A DNA stretch of 64,000 nt from Cynocephalus volans (GCF_027409185.1 NC_084463.1:65209852-65273851), one strand, 5' to 3'. Positions 36,800-48,785 are shown, counted from the stretch's first letter. Program-made: numbers and translations. Notes: generated by a model from the letters alone, not told the origin.

Positions 36800-37785
36800 A
36801 TTTTTTTCTGATTCATGCATTTTAAAAAATTGATTATACATATTTATGGGACACAGAGATGACTCTCAGCACCTGTGCCCAAGATGTGATGATCAGATCA
36901 ATACTATCAGCATGCCCAGCACCTCAAATTGCAGTTATACCCTGTGTCCCCCACCCAACCTCTCCCCAATCCTTCATCCACTCCCCCTCTGGCCACCCTA
37001 GAGTCTGTTCTCACCCTCTGCAAGTCCAATGCACTACTGTGGTCTTTCTTTCTTTCATTTTTCTCTCTTAACTCCCACTTATGAGTGAAAACATGTGGTA
37101 TTTTTCCCCTGTGCCTGGCTTATTTCACTTAACATCATTTTCTCTAAGCTGCTGCTCATCACAGAATTTCATTCTCTTTTATGGCAGAGCAGTATTCCAT
37201 TATGTATATATAACATTTTCCTTATGCAGCCACCCATCAATGGAAATTTAGGTTGGTTCCATATTTTGGCTATTATAAATAGAGCTGTGATGAACACAGG
37301 AGTGCAGGTATCCCTTTGACATGATGATTACCATCCCTTCGTGTATATACCCAGAAGTAGGATTACTGGATCATACGGTAGTTCAATCTGTAGTTGTTTG
37401 AGAAAGGTCCATACTGGTTTTCATAATGGCTGCACTAATTCTCAGTCCCACCAACGGTGTAGAAGAGTTCCCCTGTCCCCACATCCGCATCAGCAATCGC
37501 TATTCTCAGTCTTTTTGATAACAGCTAGTCTAACTGGGGTGAAATGATATCTCAATGTGGTTTTGAGTTGCATTTCCCTGATTCTTGGTGATGTTGAGCA
37601 TCTTTTCATATACCTGTTAGCCATTTGTATGGCTTCCTTTCAAAAATGTCTCTTCAGCTCCGTTGCCCATTTTTTAATTGAAATCTTTATTTTTTTTTAC
37701 ATTGAAGTTCTTTAAGTTCCTTGTATACTCTGGGTATGAATTCCTTGTAGGATGAATAATTTGCAAATATTCTCTCCCATTCTGT
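36800..37785 (-). mobile_element. L1 3' end, minus strand
   Basis: A reverse 3' UTR (TTGATTATACATATTTATGG) and the end of ORF2 (TGGCTATTATAAATAGAGC, GGTAGTTCAATCTGTAGTTG), truncated at about 37785 where a plus-strand L1 begins. Confidence 0.82.
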
Positions 37786-38858
37786 AAGGAGGGAAAATTG
37801 ACAAAACCTTAGGAAGACTAAGAAAAAAAGAAAAAGAAAAAATGCAAATTAATAAAATCAGAGATGAAAAAGGAAATATTACAACTGATACGTCAGAAAT
37901 ACAAAGGATCATAAGAAACCATGACAGATAGCTATACACAAACAAATTGGAAAACCTAGAAGAAATAGTTAAATTTCTGGACACATACAATCTACTACAA
38001 AGAATCACAAATAAATCAGGAAGAGTCACAAATAAATCATGATAAAAAAAAACTAAATATACTAATAACTAGTAACAAGATTGAATCAGTTATAAAAAGT
38101 ATTCTTTAAGAAAAAGCCCAGGACTTGATGGCTTCACTACAAAATTCTACCAAATATTTAAAGAGCTAATACCAATTATTCTCAAACTATTCCAAAAAAT
38201 TTAAAGGGAGGGAATTCTTCTAAATTTATTCTAAGAGACCAGCATTACCCTGATACTAAAACAAGACAAGGACACAATAAAAACAAACAAGCAAACAAAG
38301 AAAAACTACAGACCAATACCCCTGATGAACATAGATGCAAAAATTCTAAAAAACAAACAAACAAACAAAAACTAGCAAAACAAATTCAACAGCATGTTAA
38401 AAAGATTATTCACCAAAATAAAGTAGGATTCATTCCAGGTATTTAAGAATGATAAAACATATGCAAATCAATGAATGTGGTGCATCACCTCAGCCAAACC
38501 AAGGACAAAAACCACATGATTATTTCAATACATAGTGAAAAAACATTCAATAAGATTCAGCATCTTTTCATGATAAAAACTCTCAACAAATTAGATATAG
38601 GAAAAAGGTACCTTATTACAATAAAGGCCTTATATGACAAACCTCCAACAAGCATCATAACGAATAGTGAAAAGCTAAAATCTATTTCTCTAAAATCTGG
38701 AACAAGGCTGTGATGCTCGCTCTGCCACTTCTATTTAACATAGTACTGGAAGTTCTGGCCAGAGCAATCAGACAAGAGAAAAAAAGAGAGTATCTTCTAA
38801 ACTGGAATGGAAGAAGTCAAATTGTCTCTGTTTGCAGATGACATGATCATATACATAA

Positions 38859-38899
<41 letters not shown>

Positions 38900-40110
38900 T
38901 ACATATATGTAGAAAACTCCACCAAAAATATTCATAAAATTAATAAATGAGATTAGTAAAGTAGCAGGATACAAAATCAACATACAAAAATCAGTAGCTT
39001 TTCTATATGCCACCTGTAAACTATGTGAAAAAGAAATCAAGAAATCAATCTTATTTCAACAGCTAAAAACATACATAGGAATGAATTTAACCAAGGAGGT
39101 AAAAGATCTTTACAATAAAAACTATAAAATAATCATGAAAAAAATTGAAGACACAAATAAATAAAATGTCATTCTGTGTTCATAAGTTAGAAAAACTAAT
39201 ATTATTAAATACTTCCCAAAGCAATCTACATATTTAGTGCAGTTCCAACCAAAATACCAGTGACATACTTCACTGAAATAAAAAAGAAAAAAATCCCGAA
39301 ATTTGTATGGAACCACAAAATACTTCAAATAACCAAGGCAATCTTGAGCAGAAGAACGAAGATGGAGGCATCACACTACCTGACTTCAATATATATTAAA
39401 AACTTATAGTAGCCAAATCAGCATTATACTGGCATAATAATAGAAACATAGACAAAGGAAACAGAATAAATAACCCAGAAATAAAAGTGTGTGCTCATTC
39501 ACAATAGCCAAGATATGGAATTAACACGAGTGTCCATTAACAGATGAATGGATAAAGAAATTGTGGTATATATACACAATAAAATACTATTCGGTCATAA
39601 AAAAAACAACAACAAAAAATCTAAATCCTGTAATTTTCAGCAACATGGATGAACTTGTAGGACATTATATCAAGTGAGGTGAGGCAAGCACAAAAAGACA
39701 AACGCCGCATGATATCATTCATATGAGGAATCTAAAAAAGCTGATTTCATAGAAGTAGAGTGTACAATAGTGGTTACCTGAGGCTGGAGAAGGGAGGAAA
39801 AGGAAGGGAAGGGGGAAGTTTAGTTAATGGGTATAGGGCCACAGTTAGACAAGAGAAATAAGTTCTGCAAATAAATCTGCTATTGCACAGAAGGATAATT
39901 ATAGTCAACAATATTGTATAGTATATTTCAAAGGAGCTAGAAGAGAGGATTTTGAATGTTGTCACTAAAAAAAAGATGAATGTTTGAGATGATGGAAATG
40001 CTAAATACCTTGATTTGATTGTTACACAATGTATATACATATCAAAACATCTCACTGTACCTCATAAACATTTATAATTATTATGTGTCAATTAAAGAAA
40101 GTGAAATGGA
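37786..40110 (+). mobile_element. 5'-truncated L1, plus strand
   Basis: ORF2 from before the reverse-transcriptase core (for example ALYDKPPTSIITNSEKLKSI, 38471-38713) through the C-terminal part and 3' UTR, to ATTATGTGTCAATTAAAG. Many stops. A (CA)n tract sits in the codons next to the catalytic ADD region. Confidence 0.85.
38860..38900. repeat. (CA)n microsatellite within L1 ORF2
   Basis: About 16-17 uninterrupted AC units followed by ATATACATACATATATG, just after the ...CAGATGACATGATCATATAC segment that encodes the L1 reverse-transcriptase ADD motif. Confidence 0.92.
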
Positions 40111-40299
40111 GGATAATAATAGAAAAAAAACAAAAGAGAGATGAGTGAGTTATAAGAGGGACTGGATAGAAGCCTAACAAATTTTTTATCTCAGAGTGGT
40201 ATTGTGGGTGATATTTTTATTCTTCTATTTAATAATTTTCTATAAAAAGCATCTCCTAGTTTGGTAATCAGAAAAGAAATAAACATTATTTTACATCAA

Positions 40300-41800
40300 G
40301 AAACTTAATATCAGTTTTAATAGTATACAATGGAAAGCCTTTGATAAAATAAATAGTAATGTACTATCATGAAAAAGATATTGAATAAGAACAGATTTGG
40401 AGGAATGACATCATCCAACTTCGAGACTTACAATAAAGCTACAGTTACAAGACAGTGTGGTATTGAGGATAGAATAAGTAAAGAGATCAGTAAAACAAAA
40501 GAGCACGCCTATACATAGACTGACATATAGACAGTCAATGAATCTTTCACAAAGATCAAAGACTATACGATGGAGAAAAGACAGTTTTTTCAGCAAGTGG
40601 TGCTGGAACCACCGGACATCTGCATGCAGAAAGATGAATCTAGATAGAAACTTTACAATCTTCACAAAGTTTAACTCTAAACAGATTAGACCCGAAAGTA
40701 AAATGCAAAAACTGTAAGACTCCTAGAAGATAATAGAGAAGAACACCTACATGAACTTGGGTGTAGTGATTTTTTAGATACAATAACATAAGCACAATCT
40801 ATGAAAGAATTAATTCATAATCTGGGCTCCTTTTAAATTAAATACTTCTGCTCTGCGAAAAGTAATGTCAAAGGAATGCGAAGACAAGCCACAGACTGGG
40901 AAAAAATATTTGCAGAAGACACATCTGATAACAGACTGCTGTCTAAAGTATACAGAGAATTCTTTAAGTCCCAATAATAAGAAAACAAAGAACCCAATAA
41001 AAAAAAAAAGGGTCAAATTTTAACTGACACCTCACCAAAAAATGTATACAAATGGCAAATAAGCATATGAGAAGATGATAAACATCATATGTTATCAGAG
41101 AAATGCAAAGTAAAACAGCAATGAGATATAACTACACATCTTTTAGATGAACCAAAATCCACAACGCTGACAACAACAAATGCTGGCAAGCATGTGGAAC
41201 AACAGAAATTCTGATTCATTGCTGGTGGGAATGCAAAATGGTACAACCACTTTGGAAGGCAGTTTGGCAGTTTCTGACAAAACTAAACATTCTCTTACCG
41301 TATATATGATCCAGCAATCATGCTCCTTGATATTTAACCAAAGGAGTTGAAAATTTATTTCCACACAAAAACCTGCACATGAATGTTAATAGCAGCTTTA
41401 TTCATAATTACCAAAACTTGGAAGCAGTCAGATGTCCTTCACTGGGTGAACTGATAAATAAACTGTGGTACATCTTAGATGATGAAACGATATTCAGTGC
41501 TAAAACAAAATGAGAAATCAGTCCATGAAAAGACATGGAGGAATCTTAAATGCATTACTTAGTGAAAGTTATCACTCTAAAAAATCTACGTACTATCTGC
41601 TTTCAACTATATGACATTCTGGAAAAGGCAAAACTATGGAGACAGTAAAATGATCAGCAATTTCCAAGGGTTGCAGGGGGTGGGGATGAATGAGTGGAGC
41701 ACATTTAACTTTAAGGGCATGTTTTATTTCTAATAGATGTCATTATGCATTTGTCCAAACCCACAGAATGTACAAAACCAAGAATGAATTCTAATATCAA
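40300..41800 (+). mobile_element. Old L1M-type ORF2 end and 3' UTR
   Basis: Ordered landmarks of old L1s: AAGTGGTGCTGGAACCACCG, ACTGGGAAAAAATATTTGCA, GGTGGGAATGCAAAATGGTA, TAGCAGCTTTATTCATAATT, AACCCACAGAATGTACAAAA. It is heavily mutated. Confidence 0.78.
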
Positions 41801-41990
41801 CACACACAAAAAAAAACCGGGGGGGGGGGAAGGAGATATAACAACCACAATTACTTGAAGTTGATACGACAAGCAAACAGAAAGGATGTTGTTGGGGGGG
41901 AGGGGGGAGGGAGAAGGGAGGGAGGTTTTGGTGATGCGGAGCAATAATCAGCCACAATGTATATCGACAAAATAAAATTTTTTAAAAAAT
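41800..41990 (+). mobile_element. Younger L1-like 3' tail with G-tracts
   Basis: Inserted at the end of the older L1. It has two G-rich runs (CCGGGGGGGGGG near 41818 and a GGGGGGGGAGGGGGGAGGGAG run near 41893) and ends AATAAAATTTTTTAAAAAA. It is probably a lineage-specific L1 3' UTR or a short processed insertion. Confidence 0.5.
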
Positions 41991-42239
41991 GTGTTCTTTA
42001 TTGAGGAAAAAAATTAATTTTACCTAAATTCAGAAGTTATTAAAGGGAGCTACATAGTCTCACCTAACCTCTGACTCAAACTGGTTTGCCCCTGGAAGTC
42101 AGCACTTGGTGTTTTTATGCATATTCTTCTCAATCAGTTAGAACTCTCCATGTGTCCTGAATTAATCACTATTAGTAATTTAAGAAGTACAAACCAGTTT
42201 TAAATTTAAGGAGTAAAACCATGGGACCAAGTCATGGTT

Positions 42240-42410
42240 CAGCTACTATACAAGTTGTGTGACTTTGGTGGCTGATGTTTTATGAGCTCAGTTTCCTTGT
42301 TTTCAAAGTGGAGATGGTAGACATAATGCTATCTAGAGGCTGCCTTACAGTGGTGTTGGGAGGAATGAGGAAATGTGTAAACAGTTTGTTAGATGTGATG
42401 CTCTATAGAA
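42240..42410 (+). repeat. MIR
   Basis: GTTGTGTGACTTTGGTGGCT, then GAGCTCAGTTTCCTTGTTTT, matches the MIR core in sense orientation. It is heavily diverged. Confidence 0.6.
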
Positions 42411-42557
42411 TGGATATTTATTATATATGTATAAAATATGTATTTATCAGATGTATATATAAAACAAGTTATAAAAAACCCCAAGGTTTAAGATAATAAT
42501 GGCACCTCAAGAAAACATCATTTGTAGAACTTAGATTTTGTATGTAAGCACTTTTAC

Positions 42558-42625
42558 CTCTTTTGTTAAGTTATATGCCAAGGTATATGTCAGTGGTGTA
42601 CAATCAACTCTCAGAATGAAGTTTC
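42558..42625 (-). pseudogene. FOLH1: FOLH1-like exon 14 relic
   Basis: The 68-nt segment, the family length, has acceptor TTTTCAG and donor GTAAAAG. It reads [18 protein letters not shown] then LTKE, against [18 protein letters not shown] in human. No lesion is seen here. It is the last exon I can recognise. Downstream the locus runs into L1 sequence. Confidence 0.82.
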
Positions 42626-42679
42626 CTGAAAAATAGGGAAAGGATAGATTGTTTTTTAATTTAATTTCTCTCTGTTATT

Positions 42680-43250
42680 AATTTATTCAAAACCATTCCT
42701 AATTCTCTAAGTAGAATGATCCTTTTAAAAACTAAATTCAATTAAAGCTCTCCAAGGGTTCCCCACCTCACTCTATAAAATCCTCATCTTCACCATGGCC
42801 CACAGTGCCACACATGAAACAACCCCAGGTCACCTCTCCAAATCTTCCTCTCTTTACTGTGCCCAAGAATACTGCCTCAGGGTCTTTGCACACACTGTTC
42901 CCTCAGCCTGGATCAGTGTTCTGCATTATATCTGTGTGCCTTATTCCTCCTCTGGTCTAATGTCACATTTTCTAAGAGGTTTCCCCTGACCACCCTACCA
43001 AACAGCACACTCTTCCCCACTCTCTGTCTTAACCACTCCATTTCTCTCTTAACCTTGGCTTATTTTTCTTCGTATTATTCATCTACCTAACATATCAAAT
43101 ATTTGTATTTTTATTATCTGTCCTCCCACTAGAAAATGAGTTTCATGGGACCAGGTGCTTTATTTAATTTGCTGCCAAAGCCTCCCCGTGCTTCAAATGG
43201 TCCTAGCATTTAGCACTTACCTAATATAAATATTTGTTGTGAAAATGAAT
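42680..43250 (+). repeat. L2 3' end
   Basis: TCCAAGGGTTCCCCACCTCA, then GGTCTTTGCACACACTGTTC, CTGACCACCCTACCAAA, CCACTAGAAAATGAGTTTC, and AAATATTTGTTG at the end: the canonical L2 order. Confidence 0.8.
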
Positions 43251-43760
43251 TTGTGAGCCAGTTGCTTTCTAGATGGTTCTGAATAGAGAACAGACATGGC
43301 ATTCCCATTCCTCAGGAGTTCAAGGGCTGGCAGGTGTGAGAGTCAAGAGAATCAGCCAGGAGAGGTGCTCTTGGGAGGCCTTGGGAGCACAGGGACCAGA
43401 GGCCGACTCAGGAGGAGGGTGTGGGGGAGAGGAAGTTAAGACAACTTCATCAAGGGGGTGACTCTTGAACTGAGTTTTCTAGAACCAGAAACAGACAGCT
43501 GGGCCAAAAATAAATGGTACTTTCAGCGAAGGGCAAAGCCTGTACAAATGCCAAGAAATATAAAAACACATGATACACTCAAAGGATGACAAGTAGCTTT
43601 TATCCAAAACCTTAGAATATCCATGTCTGGAAACAGAAAAAGATGAGGCTTTAAAAATAAATAGTGACACACCAGCAGAATTGGTTATGGAACTTGAAAA
43701 GTTGATTTTAAAATTCTAGAACTCATCTGGAAGAATAAATGTGCACAAATAGCCAATGTA
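43251..43760. other. Unclassified intronic sequence of the FOLH1 relic
   Basis: A GC-richer part at 43300-43450 is of unknown origin. No exon recognised. Confidence 0.4.
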
Positions 43761-43870
43761 AGTTTTTTTCCCCCTGTTTTTCTCCTCTTTTTTGTATGTT
43801 TCAACTCTTTTTTTATGGTGGTAAAATATATATAACATAAGGTTTTCCATTTTAAGAATTTTAAAACATA
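43760..43870 (-). mobile_element. Old L1 3' end fragment
   Basis: TTTTTATGGTGGTAAAATAT, then ATATAACATAAGGTTTTCCA, resembles a reverse old L1 3' UTR. Confidence 0.5.
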
Positions 43871-44239
43871 AAAAGTGCTTACAAGAGTATCAATTAGGGA
43901 AGGGGTTAGGTTTAATATATTAATTGCACATATTCAAGTCTAAATAATTATGCTTGTAGCTCTCTACCCTCCCCTAACCTTATATAGAAACAGGTATGCA
44001 AATAAAAGGATCTTTACTGCAACAGACTGAAGCAATCTAACCATCAACTAGAGTACTGGTACATAAACTGTCCTATTGAATACATTGTGGAATGTTTGTT
44101 TTCCAAGTGAAATAGATCCATATGTACTGACATGGGAAGTTTTCTAAAATATGTTGCTGAATGCAAAAAGTCCAGTGGCAGAATCATTTATCTGTAATAT
44201 AATACCAAAAACCTGTAGAAGGGAGTGAGAAGCAATAGA

Positions 44240-44480
44240 GGGTAGTGGTTAGAAGGAAAAAGTTGGAACAGACCAGCTGGATTTGAGTCTAAGCTCAACC
44301 TTTCAGTAGCCATGTGACCTTGGGAAAATTAATTTACCGTTCTGAATCTCAGTTCCCTCTTCAATAAAACAGAGATAATAAAGCATATTTACTTCACAGG
44401 GTTAAGGTGAGTATTAAATAAATTTTTACAAGTAAAGCATTTAAGACAGGACCTACTATATTGTTGGCACTTGTGTGAGC
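44240..44480 (+). repeat. MIR
   Basis: GCCATGTGACCTTGGGAAAA, TCTGAATCTCAGTTCCCTC and TATTAAATAAATTTTTAC mark a sense MIR. Confidence 0.85.
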
Positions 44481-44589
44481 TAAATTCTACACTGTATACG
44501 AATGTCAGCATAATGGAAACAATCCTAACAGAGGACCTTAGTACCTTTGGAAAGTAGATTAATTATGAGTGGTTTGTGTGGTTAGTGCT

Positions 44590-44875
44590 ATTGTTTAAAT
44601 GTGTCCCCCAGAATGCATGTGTTGGAAATTTGGTTGCAGATGTGGCGGTGTAAAGGGTGATTAGGTGTAGAGACATTACTGGCTCTTGCTGGACCGCGTT
44701 AACTCTCACAGGAGAGAGTGGGTTCTCCCTCTCGCACAACTGGATTAGTTCTCACGGGAATGGATTAGTTCCAGAGAGAGCAGGTTGTTATGAAGTGAGG
44801 TTGACTGTGATGCTTTGCCTCTTTCCAAATGCACCTTCTTCCCTTCTGCCATGTTATGAGGTATGCTCTTGATCC
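44590..44875 (+). mobile_element. Partial MaLR LTR
   Basis: TGTGTCCCCCAGAATGCATG and later GGATTAGTTCTCACGGGAA resemble the 5' part of a MaLR LTR, cut short near CTGCCATGTTATGAGG. Confidence 0.65.
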
Positions 44876-44972
44876 TGAAAATGATGGGGTCACAAGCAAG
44901 CATTTCAAGCCAGGAAATTACATAATCAGAAAAACACATTAATAGTTATAAATACATGAAAAATCAAATCTT

Positions 44973-45266
44973 AAAAACCTAGCAATAGGGGGTCGGGGGC
45001 TAAAGTTCTCAGCCCACGCCCCCATAATGTCTGCATCCATCCCAGCAAAGAGCTAGCCGGGGCTGGAAGCCCCCTGGGCTCCCCTGCCAAAATGAAGGTG
45101 GGGCCAAGGTCTTGATCACGGCCCCCCGTTCTCCCTCCTCCTTCTATCCTCCTCCCCCTCCCCTCCCTCTTCCCCCTAACTGTTCTGCAACAGCATTTTA
45201 GAATGTAAAATAATAATAATACATAAATAAATTAAAAATAAATAAAATAGAAAAAAACTAGCTATA
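44973..45266 (+). mobile_element. Unclassified GC-rich retroposon with A-rich tail
   Basis: About 264 bp (44988-45251) is flanked by a near-perfect 15-bp repeat (AAAAACCTAGCAATA / AAAAAACTAGCTATA). It begins GGGGGTCGGGGGCTAAAG, has a C/T-rich run at about 45120-45180 and ends in an ATAATAATA / AAATAAATAAAA tail. The structure is that of a non-LTR retroposon. I do not recognise the body as Alu-, 7SL- or tRNA-derived. Confidence 0.6.
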
Positions 45267-45659
45267 AAGAGAACATTATACACAAAGAACATGTTTGGTG
45301 TGTTCTCTACTAATCTCTGATTCTTCTGAACCCCTGGAAGAGTACATTGTGCAGAGAGGAGCTCAGTAAATATTTGTTAAACTCAAAATAAATAAATTAA
45401 AATTCTTGGTGATAAATGAAATGTTGCAAATCGGTATTTTTTCAAAATTGGTATGCATGATATTATGATGAAACAGGTTTAAATTTAAATGATAATTTTC
45501 TACCCCATTCAAAATCATAAAAATATTTAGATCCATGACTTATTTATTCAACAAGTATTTAATAAATTCCTTCTATATACAAGGTAACCTGCCAGATGGA
45601 GCAAATCAAGGAATGCAGATTTCCTGAATTAGCACTTCACAGTGTAAAGAAAATGAAAA

Positions 45660-45671
45660 AAAAAAAAAAAA
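45660..45671 (+). repeat. Poly-A run
   Basis: A run of about 15-17 A ending near 45671. It may be the tail of a very short retroposition. No body recognised. Confidence 0.4.
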
Positions 45672-45835
45672 ATCTCTCAACTATGGCTTCCCCACTGCTG
45701 TGAGTCAGAAGGAGCAGCCTAACAAACCAGCAGCAGATTCCCTAACCACATGTTAGTAGATTGCCTCCCATTATGAACTAAACTGCTTCTCCTAGCATAA
45801 TCACATCTTTTCTTATGAGACAAATTATATTCAAC

Positions 45836-45898
45836 CTCTATAGATGAATCAGCATCAATATAGACCACACTACTCTCTTGAAGGAGTCTGGACTTCTG
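45836..45898 (-). pseudogene. FOLH1: FOLH1-like exon 13 relic (zinc ligand D453)
   Basis: The frame reads QKSRLLQESSVVYIDADSSIE, matching [21 protein letters not shown] in human. It is open throughout. At the homologous boundary the donor GT has become TT. A GT one base earlier would shift the frame. Confidence 0.82.
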
Positions 45899-46329
45899 CT
45901 ATAATAAAAAAGAAAAAAATATGTATATATATATATATGCATGTTTATATGACTTGACCTCTCCCCTCCCCCCAAATGCACATCCACATTTACTGTATGC
46001 AGATTTCTGAATTAGGTTGGCCCATGTTAACCACAGATTTGACATTTAAGATTCTCCAAAGAGAGTTGGTTTGAAAGAATTTCAGTAAATGTTATTGGTA
46101 AGAAACAATAAGCGTTTTTTAAGACTAACATTTAAGATGAAACTGACCATGTACTTATGGTAAAGGGAAAAGGAGTTAATTTCTTGTCCATATTGTAGTT
46201 TATCCTTCAAAAAACCCTCTTAGCAAACATGAATGACCTAAGAGACCTTTTAGTGGCAATCTTCCCATGAACATTTCATTATTTAGGCAGAGAAACTTGC
46301 CTGATTGACAGGTGTTGGGAAAATGGCAC

Positions 46330-46860
46330 AATTTGATCAGGCTCCCCTCCCCTCGGAGGACATTCAGGGTCGTTTGGTAAACGTTGTGTGGGTGGAGTGA
46401 GTGCGCCTGCTCAGCGCCTCTTTGGCTGGTTTTTACTGCCTCTGGCACCCGCCCTGCATGGCCATGTTTTTTCCAGACCTACAACTTCCAAGGACCTTTT
46501 GGCTGGTTACCTAGCTTACAGACCTGCGTGAAGGGGTCTGGTGACCCAGCCTGGCGTGGAGCGGTCTGGGGACCCAGCCTGGCGTGTGAAGGATTTGTGA
46601 CTCAGTCTGTGAATGGGCTTGAGGGGTCTGGGAGCTCCAGACCCAGCCCTAGTTCGACCATCGGCCCAGTGGGTGCAGGATGACCAGCAGGTAAAAGAGC
46701 CCTAACAACTAGCGTGGTCACCTTGCTTTATTGGCGTCATGAACAGGATTAAGAGCTAGACAATTGGTGCTGTGAGCAGGATTCGAGACATTAGCCTCGC
46801 AGTAGCCTTTGTCGTAGCAAGACAGCAGGGAATGTGTTATTTCAAATTTATACCTTGAAA
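46330..46860 (+). mobile_element. Probable endogenous retrovirus LTR and leader remnant
   Basis: GC-rich LTR-like sequence contains a short tandem duplication (GACCCAGCCTGGCGTG at about 46542 and 46570). It leads into two stretches resembling retroviral primer-binding-site surroundings (TTGGCGTCATGAACAGGATT and TTGGTGCTGTGAGCAGGATT). Family not assigned. No retroviral gene follows. Confidence 0.45.
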
Positions 46861-47889
46861 AATGTAGGAAGTTAAATCTTGTCTCTATCCTGAACATGAA
46901 GTCAAGCTCACCCTGTAGGAAGACACCACCTACTGGTGAAGATTGATAATTGCACATTTTTAGAATACTGTCAAAAAAGTGTAGCAAACTTTTTTTGAGA
47001 TATCAATGTGGATTTTGAGTCATTAAAACATGCTATTTCCTAAGCATTCTGACTGTATGATAAAAATAGAAAAAAATATTTAATAAAATCTAAGTGGTAA
47101 AAATAATTTAAAAGATACAAATCACAGCCTCAAAATATTTATACTCTTCCTGACACCAGCCGAAATCTTTCTTGTAAAAGCTTCAGCCATATCTACAGGA
47201 GCACAGGATTTTTTTTCAGAGAAAATTGAAGTCGAAAGGGCTTCACATAATACCTGGAGTATATCAGAAGTCAAATAAATATTTACAGCATGACTGGAAG
47301 TCAATGGAATAAATATTAACCTTGCATATTTTAACTTTACAGGTAATGCTCTATTCCACAAAGCCAAAAATACATGCAGGTAAAATTACTTTACAAGGGA
47401 CCTAATAAATATTCTGTTCTGGAACTTTCTGCCTCACTTTTATTATGATTTGATATGAAGTAGATCATTATTATATAGTGAAGATAAATGTGAAAAGTAT
47501 ACCCTACTGTACAAGCTCAAAGGGCATTTAAATGAGGTTAGCTTTGTAAACTATTTTAGAAATCATAATAGAATCATGATAGAAATAAAACATGTTTTGA
47601 GTTTGGCTTCAAGTATATCTACTTATCCCAGGAAATAGATAAATTAATTTTGACAATTGACATTAAATGGCTCTAAATAGCTCAAAACAAAACAAACAAA
47701 CAAAAAAACCCTTAGTTCTATAGAGACAAGAGATTTTTACTGTTGATTTTTGAATGAGGATATGTTGCTTCAGATTTTTTGGAAAAAAAGTATTTTCTCA
47801 CTAGACTCACTTGTTATCTTTACATGCTTAACAGTTAAGTCCTAACTGTTATAATATTATGAAAATTTTTACTTTAGCAAATTATCTAC
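46861..47889. other. Intronic sequence of the FOLH1 relic (exon 12-13 interval)
   Basis: No exon or repeat assigned. An 81-codon minus-strand frame (47367-47122) has no supportable homology. Confidence 0.45.
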
Positions 47890-47972
47890 CTCTGCCAACT
47901 CAGGAGAACCAAGAAGACCGAATTCTTCTACATCCCAGCTTGCAAACAAAATTGTTCTTCTAGGCCTCTATC
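47890..47972 (-). pseudogene. FOLH1: FOLH1-like exon 12 relic (catalytic E424) with stop codon
   Basis: The 83-nt segment, the expected length, reads [17 protein letters not shown] then LLGSPELAE. The codon for the tryptophan before RPRR is TAG (47970-47968), a nonsense change. The acceptor TTTAG and donor GTAGAT are intact. Confidence 0.88.
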
Positions 47973-48519
47973 CTAAAATATATGGGTGTATATGTAAATG
48001 CTGAAAAAAGCCATACTATACCCAAGATATCTCTAAGCCAAATTGGAAAAACAACAACAGCAACAACAACAAAAAAAACTCTTTAGTGGTTGTTTGGGAA
48101 GAGCAAATTGTGGTAAGAATTTTTAATCATATAATTTCTTTTTGCAAGATTTTAAAGCCGATTTGACAGAACAAAACAGCGCAGTTAGATTAGAAGGGGA
48201 AAATGCAGACATAGTAAAAATCCTGCAAGTTTTATAAAATATTCTAACAGGCTTATAATGATTGGCTATGCATAGGAAGTCATTGGTGGTCTACAGCTAC
48301 CTAGAATGAAAGAATAAAAATGTGAGATGCAGTCAGTGTTCTGAGAGTAGATATAAATGAGAGAAAATCCTTTAGAACTCTTCCCTATTGTTCTGACATC
48401 ACACGAACAGTTGTTCAAGCTCAGCTGGTTGAGTGATTTCACTCCATTCTCTGCCAGAACTGATCAACAGGGACTCAGTTAAATAGCAATGTCTGCTGCT
48501 GCTGCTGAAAACTATGTTA

Positions 48520-48785
48520 AGTCAATAGTGAGGGCGTAGGGTTTGAGGTTATAAACACTAACTTTGGAGTTAAAGAAAGATCTGGTTTCAAACCCTGGTT
48601 CTCTAACTTAGCACGAATGTGACTGACAGAAAGTTATTCAAACTTATTTCTTCCATTTCTTCATCTCTATTCCTTGTGTACAGGGAATAACAGAGTAAAG
48701 ATGAAGACACCACTTGATTATTGGGAGGATTAAATAAAATAATGTTTATAAATCACTTAGTCAGTGCTCCAAAAATTGTAAGTTG
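48520..48785 (+). repeat. MIR
   Basis: GGTTTCAAACCCTGGTTCTC, TATTCAAACTTATTTCTTCC and GGAGGATTAAATAAAATAAT follow the MIR order. Confidence 0.8.

Noticed and set aside
38471-38713. 80-codon plus-strand frame as a small gene
   Set aside because: It is L1 reverse-transcriptase sequence.
47122-47367. 81-codon minus-strand frame with a loose resemblance to the GCPII C-terminus (KY..PGI, AFT)
   Set aside because: The match needs frame shifts, and it lies between the clearly identified exons 12 and 13, so it would be out of order. Treated as chance intronic similarity.
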